From positions 1 through 10,849 of the forward strand of contig JADFZC010000061.1 of the NCBI GenBank assembly GCA_015232735.1: a stretch of 10,849 nucleotides of DNA. Reading direction: 5' to 3'. Shown here in pieces: positions 7,371 through 10,849 of the stretch. The notes below the pieces were generated by a model, which was given only the letters and a program-made list of their open reading frames with translations, made no database searches and was not told the origin of the DNA. Source of the DNA: Oligoflexales bacterium (GTDB lineage: Bacteria; Bdellovibrionota; Oligoflexia; Oligoflexales; Oligoflexaceae). How positions within the stretch are numbered: position 1 is the first letter of the stretch; every line of letters starts with the position of its first letter. Both the position numbers and the translations under genes were made by a program.

Positions 7371-7399
7371 TATATGACAATTCTTTGCATAAAGGTCAA
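7371..7399 (-). promoter_or_regulatory. Candidate sigma-70 promoter for the SDR-ETF-kinase cluster
   Basis: On the minus strand TTGACC (7394-7399) resembles a -35 box and is followed after 17 nt by CATATA (7371-7376), a mediocre -10 box. Transcription would begin near 7364, leaving about 73 nt of leader. A near-palindrome TGTGATATATGACA (7366-7379, mismatched at only one symmetric pair) sits on the -10 region and is a plausible repressor site. It is loosely reminiscent of, but not a match to, a CRP site. No sigma-54 signature was found facing this way. Confidence 0.35.
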
Positions 7400-7433
7400 A
7401 ATTAAACAACAAGTCTGGATGAGGGAATGCAAA

Positions 7434-7445
7434 TAAGCATGCTTA
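7434..7445. repeat. 12-bp perfect palindrome
   Basis: TAAGCATGCTTA is a perfect self-complementary 12-mer lying directly against the left edge of the twin-hairpin element. It may be an operator, or simply flanking sequence at the insertion site of that element. Confidence 0.3.
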
Positions 7446-7605
7446 ACTAGTCGCTGGTGCGGAACGCACCAGCGGCGTATCCTGGCGAGTTCCGGCTCGC
7501 ATAGGATCTGTTGTAACATGCTGATATTTCACGACAGCTCCTATGCTTTTCTTCGCTTGCCAGGATACGTCCGCAGTGCTTCGCGCCACGGACTAACTAC
7601 CTTAA
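7442..7605. repeat. Inverted pair of hairpin repeats (REP/MITE-like element)
   Basis: Two related repeat units face each other, giving a long imperfect inverted repeat with arms at about 7444-7510 and 7535-7599. The arms share GTATCCTGGC, GCATAGGA and a TAG(T)C-rich outer end. The left unit contains a perfect 10-bp stem with a 3-nt loop (7452-7461 with 7465-7474) and a second stem GCGAG/CTCGC (7485-7500). The right unit has the degenerate counterpart GTCCG/CGGAC around TTC (7569-7593). CTTAA flanks both ends (7442-7446 and 7601-7605) and could be a target duplication. The paired-hairpin design resembles REP/BIME or a non-autonomous palindromic element. There is no coding capacity; one accidental reading frame crosses it. 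Confidence 0.65.
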
Positions 7606-7663
7606 AATATAGTCTTTTGAAATTGATAAGAAAAAATAAAACGGAGATCTGCCATGTGACGGC

Positions 7664-7996
7664 ATGCTTGACAGACGATCCATTTTGGTGGTCGATCACT
7701 ACACGCTATGCAAAGATGATGCGGTCAGGAGCGTCGGAGAGAAAGCTTTTTGGATATCAATACATCCGATGCCGGCTTGATCTACTATCTGATCACCAAA
7801 GACCAGCAAGGTGGTAGCACCAAACTCAAAGCATGGTTCTACCTCTGACCTCCATGCCTAATCCAGATGCCAAAATCGCTGCCTGAGGAAGTGTAAAGAG
7901 GTCATCTTGCTGCTGGCGTAAAGGCTCTCTGAACAGGATATTGTGGACAAGGCCTTCTCACGCTGTGGAAAAAACCTGTACATTCATCCACGATGA
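7664..7996 (+). pseudogene. Decayed response-regulator receiver domain
   Basis: No intact frame exists, but conceptual translation in three frames recovers the order of a CheY-like receiver. From 7664, MLDRRSILVVDHYTLCKDDA gives beta-1 and alpha-1. After a one-base slip at the T-run near 7747-7751, LDINTSDAGLIYYLITKDQQ gives the beta-2/alpha-2 pattern. From 7833 in a third frame, VLPLTSMPNPDAKIAA matches the D-x-S/x-MPxxDG loop with the phospho-acceptor Asp lost. From 7889, KEVILLLA, an in-frame TAA, then LSEQDIVDKAF and NLYIHPR match the beta-4/alpha-4/beta-5 'TA...KP' region. Several frameshifts and stops show it is dead. Nothing that looks like an output domain follows, so it was either a single-domain regulator or the rest has been deleted. 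The call rests on my reading of motifs without a database search. Confidence 0.55.
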
Positions 7997-8033
7997 AAAC
8001 ATGAAAGTTCCCGCGCATGTCAAAATATTTTTT

Positions 8034-8048
8034 CATTATTACATAATG
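8034..8048. promoter_or_regulatory. 15-bp dyad upstream of the sigma-54 promoter
   Basis: CATTAT-TAC-ATAATG is a perfect 6-3-6 inverted repeat in an AT-rich stretch, ending about 30 bp before the -24 element. It could bind an activator, or the surrounding A/T-rich DNA could serve for IHF bending. A similar 6-3-6 dyad, TTCATC-CAC-GATGAA, lies at 7983-7997, centred 51 bp upstream, but falls in the pseudogene remnant. Confidence 0.3.
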
Positions 8049-8078
8049 TTACACCAAGATATGGCAATCCGGGGTGAA

Positions 8079-8096
8079 TTGGCCCGATTCTTGCAA
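8079..8096 (+). promoter_or_regulatory. Sigma-54 (-24/-12) promoter for the MFS transporter gene
   Basis: TTGGCCCGATTCTTGCAA fits the RpoN consensus TTGGCACG-N4-TTGCW with a single change. The invariant GG (8081-8082) and GC (8093-8094) are separated by exactly 10 bp as required. Transcription should begin near 8105, leaving about 80 nt of leader before ATG 8185. It implies control by a sigma-54 enhancer-binding protein that is not encoded intact in this window. Confidence 0.75.
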
Positions 8097-8184
8097 TTTT
8101 CAGGTGCGATTTAACATTTTCAAAGAAAGTCAAAAGGAAAAAGGCTGCGAGAAGAACTTTAAGCAAGAGAAAGAGTGCTAAGAC

Positions 8185-9555
8185 ATGAAGAAAGAGACAT
8201 CCGAACTAAGGAGCATCGAAGGATCACCTGATTTACGCGATATTCGTCGTAGCGAAAAAAAGCCTTCATCTCCGTCAAGCGAAGGAACCACCTTAAACGA
8301 AACCCATGGATTTCGACATGCGCTGGACCTTATCATTTTGATACTGGCCGGCGGGAGCATCTATTTTCTGCCATTTTTGCGCGAGACCTTCCATAAACCC
8401 CTGATGGAAAGTTTTAACCTTACAAACATTGAACTTGGCTATCTCAACACGGCCTATGGAATCTTTGCCCTTATCTGCTATCTGCCCAGTGGCTGGCTTG
8501 CCGACCGCTTCTCGACACGTTTTCTCGTTACATTTTCACTGCTCACCACAGGCATCCTGGGCTTCTTTTTTGCGACGATTCCCTCATATAAAATAGCATT
8601 TCTCATTCATATCGGCTGGGGGATCTCGACAACGCTCACATTTTGGGCAGCCCTTATCAAAAGGGTGCGAATATGGGGGGGAACTGGCAGGCAGGGGCGG
8701 GGTTTTGGGCTTTTGGAAGGGGGCCGTGGCTTTGTGGAAGCTGTGATCACTCTTGTTACTGTTGATATTTTTTCACGCTATACAAATCCGAAAGATGGAA
8801 TGGTTTGTGCCATTCTCATATATTCCTCCATCTCGCTCGTCGCAGCTCTTCTCTTTTTTATATTCTCCAGGAAGGATGACCTGGATGAAGTCGTAAAAAA
8901 TGATCCGGTTAAAGGAAATATCGCGATGTCCGGAATAATGAGAGATGTTGTCTCGATGCCGGCTCTATGGCTTATCGTAATTATCATCCTTACTGGCTAT
9001 ACGGCTTTTTGGGGATCCTACGACGTTACACCCTATGCGACAGACGCTTTCAAAAGCAACGAGGTCCTTGGAGGCTATTTGAGCGCTTTCAGGATGTGGT
9101 TCAGACCGGTTGTTGCCATCCTTGCCGGCCTGCTTGCGGATCGAATCGGGATTGCGAAAATGATTAAGGCCAGTTTTTTAATGCTGATCGTCTCATTTCT
9201 GACGTTTGCCCTGATCCCGACAAATCCATCGATGATATGGGTTCTCTGGGTGAATACCGGTTTCATGGCAATGAACGTCTTTATCATCCGTGGCCTCTAT
9301 TATGCCCTTCTCGACGAGGTCGACATCCCGATGCATCTTACCGGAATCTGTGTCGGAGTCATATCGCTGATCGCCTATACACCTGACATTTTCAGTCCGC
9401 TTTTAAGCGGATATCTGCTCGACAGCTACAAGGGCGCTCAGGGACATCAGATCTATTTTCTCATAAACGCTATCTTTTGCGCATTGGGACTTGCGGCAAC
9501 CTTTGCCATTCGGTTCTATGAGGTGAAAAAAACTGACCGGCTGGCTTCAATTTGA
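8185..9555 (+). CDS. Major facilitator superfamily transporter
   Basis: This 456-residue protein has about 12 hydrophobic membrane segments starting near residue 47, split by a charged central loop (about 229-252). MFS motif A appears in both halves: GWLADRFSTR (103-112) and AGLLADRIG (314-322). A Gly/Arg-rich cytoplasmic stretch, GRGFGLLEGGRGF (171-183), lies between helices 4 and 5. The first 43 residues are unusually long, charged and Ser/Pro-rich for this family. No other Met occurs before residue 74, so the ATG is kept although its Shine-Dalgarno sequence is weak. It is expressed from the sigma-54 promoter and runs divergently from the oxidoreductase cluster, so import of that pathway's substrate (organic acid, sugar acid or sugar) is a reasonable inference. 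The exact substrate is unknown. Its 3' end overlaps the convergent lipoprotein gene by 9 nt. Confidence 0.9.
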   Translation: MKKETSELRSIEGSPDLRDIRRSEKKPSSPSSEGTTLNETHGFRHALDLIILILAGGSIYFLPFLRETFHKPLMESFNLTNIELGYLNTAYGIFALICYLPSGWLADRFSTRFLVTFSLLTTGILGFFFATIPSYKIAFLIHIGWGISTTLTFWAALIKRVRIWGGTGRQGRGFGLLEGGRGFVEAVITLVTVDIFSRYTNPKDGMVCAILIYSSISLVAALLFFIFSRKDDLDEVVKNDPVKGNIAMSGIMRDVVSMPALWLIVIIILTGYTAFWGSYDVTPYATDAFKSNEVLGGYLSAFRMWFRPVVAILAGLLADRIGIAKMIKASFLMLIVSFLTFALIPTNPSMIWVLWVNTGFMAMNVFIIRGLYYALLDEVDIPMHLTGICVGVISLIAYTPDIFSPLLSGYLLDSYKGAQGHQIYFLINAIFCALGLAATFAIRFYEVKKTDRLASI

Positions 9556-10818
9556 ACCAGGACTTTGAAGTGAATCCATCAGATATTTCGGATCGATGAT
9601 CAATGCATCCTCCGACTGTCCATGGACAAGACTTGCCGCCGCTTCCCTGTCCAGTCCCCTGTATTCACCGATTTGAGCAAGATAGGACAAAGCGACAGGA
9701 GCCATATATGATGTCGATATTCCCATATTCAGAAACATGAGCATATTCGGAGAAAACAGCATCGCTCTTGGATCATTGAAATTGCTATAGGACCTGACAT
9801 ACAGATCTGTACATTCCCTGGAGTTTTCCACGAAATGACTTCGCGCCATCGATTGTCTTATACCGCCTGCCGGTATTTCCAAATTATCGTCAATGACAAT
9901 GGGCTGGACGCGGATGATGTTTCCCCTGAGGCTGCAATCGCTGAAATAGTCGGCATCATGTTTTTTGAGTTTCATGCCGTCATCAATATTCGGGCCGGCC
10001 TTTACGACAAGTGCGTATTCACTCAGCTTCTGAATAAATTTTTCGTTATAGTTTTTCATGTACCTTACAAGTTCGATTTCATCCGGAACCGTCCCGCGGC
10101 ACTTTTTTTGAATCCAGCGGTTTTTGAATGAAGGAATATCAAAGCCAGACGACAGATTGATATATTTCACCCCGTGTCTTTCAATTATTCCTGTCAGTCT
10201 CTCTGCAAAAATCCCGTCTTTAGAGGATTCGGCCTCAACAAAAAATCCGCAGATATCCATCTCATTTTCCTGCACTATCACAAAAAAGGCGTTTTTGTCG
10301 GCCTGAGCCAGAAAATTGAATATTGCATCACCGTGTTTCACAGGACCTGCCATGAACCCCATCAGTTCGTGTCCAATACGGGCCAGTTCATCAGATATTT
10401 TTTTCTCATAGGGAATGTATTTAATATTGTTCCCTGCTATTTTCATTATCTCGTAATATTTTTCAGGAACCCTTACCCTTGGACTGTAAGGATTCCCATA
10501 ACCGTCATAATGGGCTATGACCCTGTTTCTAAAGGCTGAAAGCGATGTACCTATCATCCCCTTGTCTATGACCATGACAACCGCAGCATCCTTCTGAGCC
10601 TCCACATTTTTTTCAGGCGTCAGATCCACAAATCTGCAGCCTTCCGTTCTGCTGCAGGGAAATTCCGAGGATGTTTTCCTGATTTCCTGCAATATTTCAT
10701 CAATCCGCTCCGTCTGCAGCGCAGCTGTACTGACATCTTGGGGATTTTTACCGCTCTTTTTATGAAAACTGCCGCACGAAACCAAAAGGATAAATAATAA
10801 AATTTTTCTGGAAGTCAT
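9547..10818 (-). CDS. Lipoprotein with a divergent subtilisin-like (S8) protease domain
   Basis: This 423-residue protein begins with a short basic-hydrophobic signal peptide and the lipobox LVSC, so Cys15 should be lipidated and the protein membrane-anchored outside the cytoplasm. The rest carries the landmarks of an S8 serine peptidase in the right order. VVMVIDKGM gives candidate Asp85, KHGDAIFNFLAQ candidate His162, and YINLSSG (219-225) the family INxSxG strand. LVVKAGPNID gives Asn277 as a possible oxyanion residue, and ISTSYMAP gives candidate Ser370 (family GTSxAAP, with the Gly replaced by Ser). The match is remote and the first Gly and other residues differ, so activity is uncertain. 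Several Cys (55, 61, 190, 240, 295, 336) could form disulfides. GAGGG precedes the start by seven bases. It is convergent with the MFS gene, and no functional link to the metabolic cluster is evident. Confidence 0.75.
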   Translation of the reverse strand: MTSRKILLFILLVSCGSFHKKSGKNPQDVSTAALQTERIDEILQEIRKTSSEFPCSRTEGCRFVDLTPEKNVEAQKDAAVVMVIDKGMIGTSLSAFRNRVIAHYDGYGNPYSPRVRVPEKYYEIMKIAGNNIKYIPYEKKISDELARIGHELMGFMAGPVKHGDAIFNFLAQADKNAFFVIVQENEMDICGFFVEAESSKDGIFAERLTGIIERHGVKYINLSSGFDIPSFKNRWIQKKCRGTVPDEIELVRYMKNYNEKFIQKLSEYALVVKAGPNIDDGMKLKKHDADYFSDCSLRGNIIRVQPIVIDDNLEIPAGGIRQSMARSHFVENSRECTDLYVRSYSNFNDPRAMLFSPNMLMFLNMGISTSYMAPVALSYLAQIGEYRGLDREAAASLVHGQSEDALIIDPKYLMDSLQSPGSN

Positions 10819-10849
10819 ATCATACCCTCATCTGTGCCTTTGTTTTCGA

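Noticed and set aside
7366..7379. CRP/FNR binding site
   Set aside because: TGTGATATATGACA is near-palindromic but lacks the second TCACA half-site at proper spacing and is not a TTGAT-N4-ATCAA FNR site; kept only as an unnamed dyad.
7441..7600. Integron attC site
   Set aside because: The left end GCTTAAC fits RYYYAAC, but the right end lacks the complementary GTTRRRY in the needed orientation, and no integron integrase or cassette array is present.
7518..7817. 99-codon rightward open frame in the intergenic region
   Set aside because: It starts inside the twin-hairpin element and runs through the receiver-domain relic in a different frame from its motifs, so it is accidental.

Overview
The window looks like accessory metabolism from an anaerobic or facultative proteobacterium-like organism. 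A Desulfobacterota (former deltaproteobacterial) source is my guess, based on the combination of ETF-linked GlcD-like oxidases, a sigma-54 promoter and moderate GC. No rRNA, tRNA, CRISPR array or intact mobile element is visible, so taxonomy rests on inference only.

Layout: a leftward (minus-strand) gene cluster fills positions 79-7290. In transcription order it encodes an SDR oxidoreductase resembling KduD, an FAD oxidoreductase resembling alkyl-DHAP synthase, ETF beta, ETF alpha, a second FAD oxidoreductase of the GlcD/D-lactate dehydrogenase type and, after a 148-nt gap, an FGGY carbohydrate kinase. The four central genes overlap end to start (4, 4 and 26 nt), so they are very probably translationally coupled and may form one electron-transfer complex. 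Two different FAD_binding_4-type dehydrogenases bracket one divergent EtfBA pair. I see no GlcF-like iron-sulfur gene.

An 894-nt stretch (7291-8184) separates this cluster from a rightward MFS transporter gene (8185-9555). It holds a candidate sigma-70 promoter and a repeated 11-mer upstream of the SDR gene, a roughly 155-nt inverted pair of hairpin repeats, the decayed remains of a response-regulator receiver domain, and a very good sigma-54 (-24/-12) promoter facing the transporter. A leftward gene for a lipoprotein with a divergent subtilisin (S8) fold meets the transporter gene tail to tail, with a 9-nt overlap, and ends near the right edge.

Working model (inference): the MFS protein imports a sugar acid, polyol or hydroxy acid. 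The SDR and the two flavoproteins oxidise it, with ETF collecting the flavin electrons, and the FGGY kinase phosphorylates a keto-sugar product. The substrate, and whether the ETF bifurcates electrons or simply passes them to a quinone, cannot be read from the sequence. The lost response regulator may once have taken part in controlling the locus.
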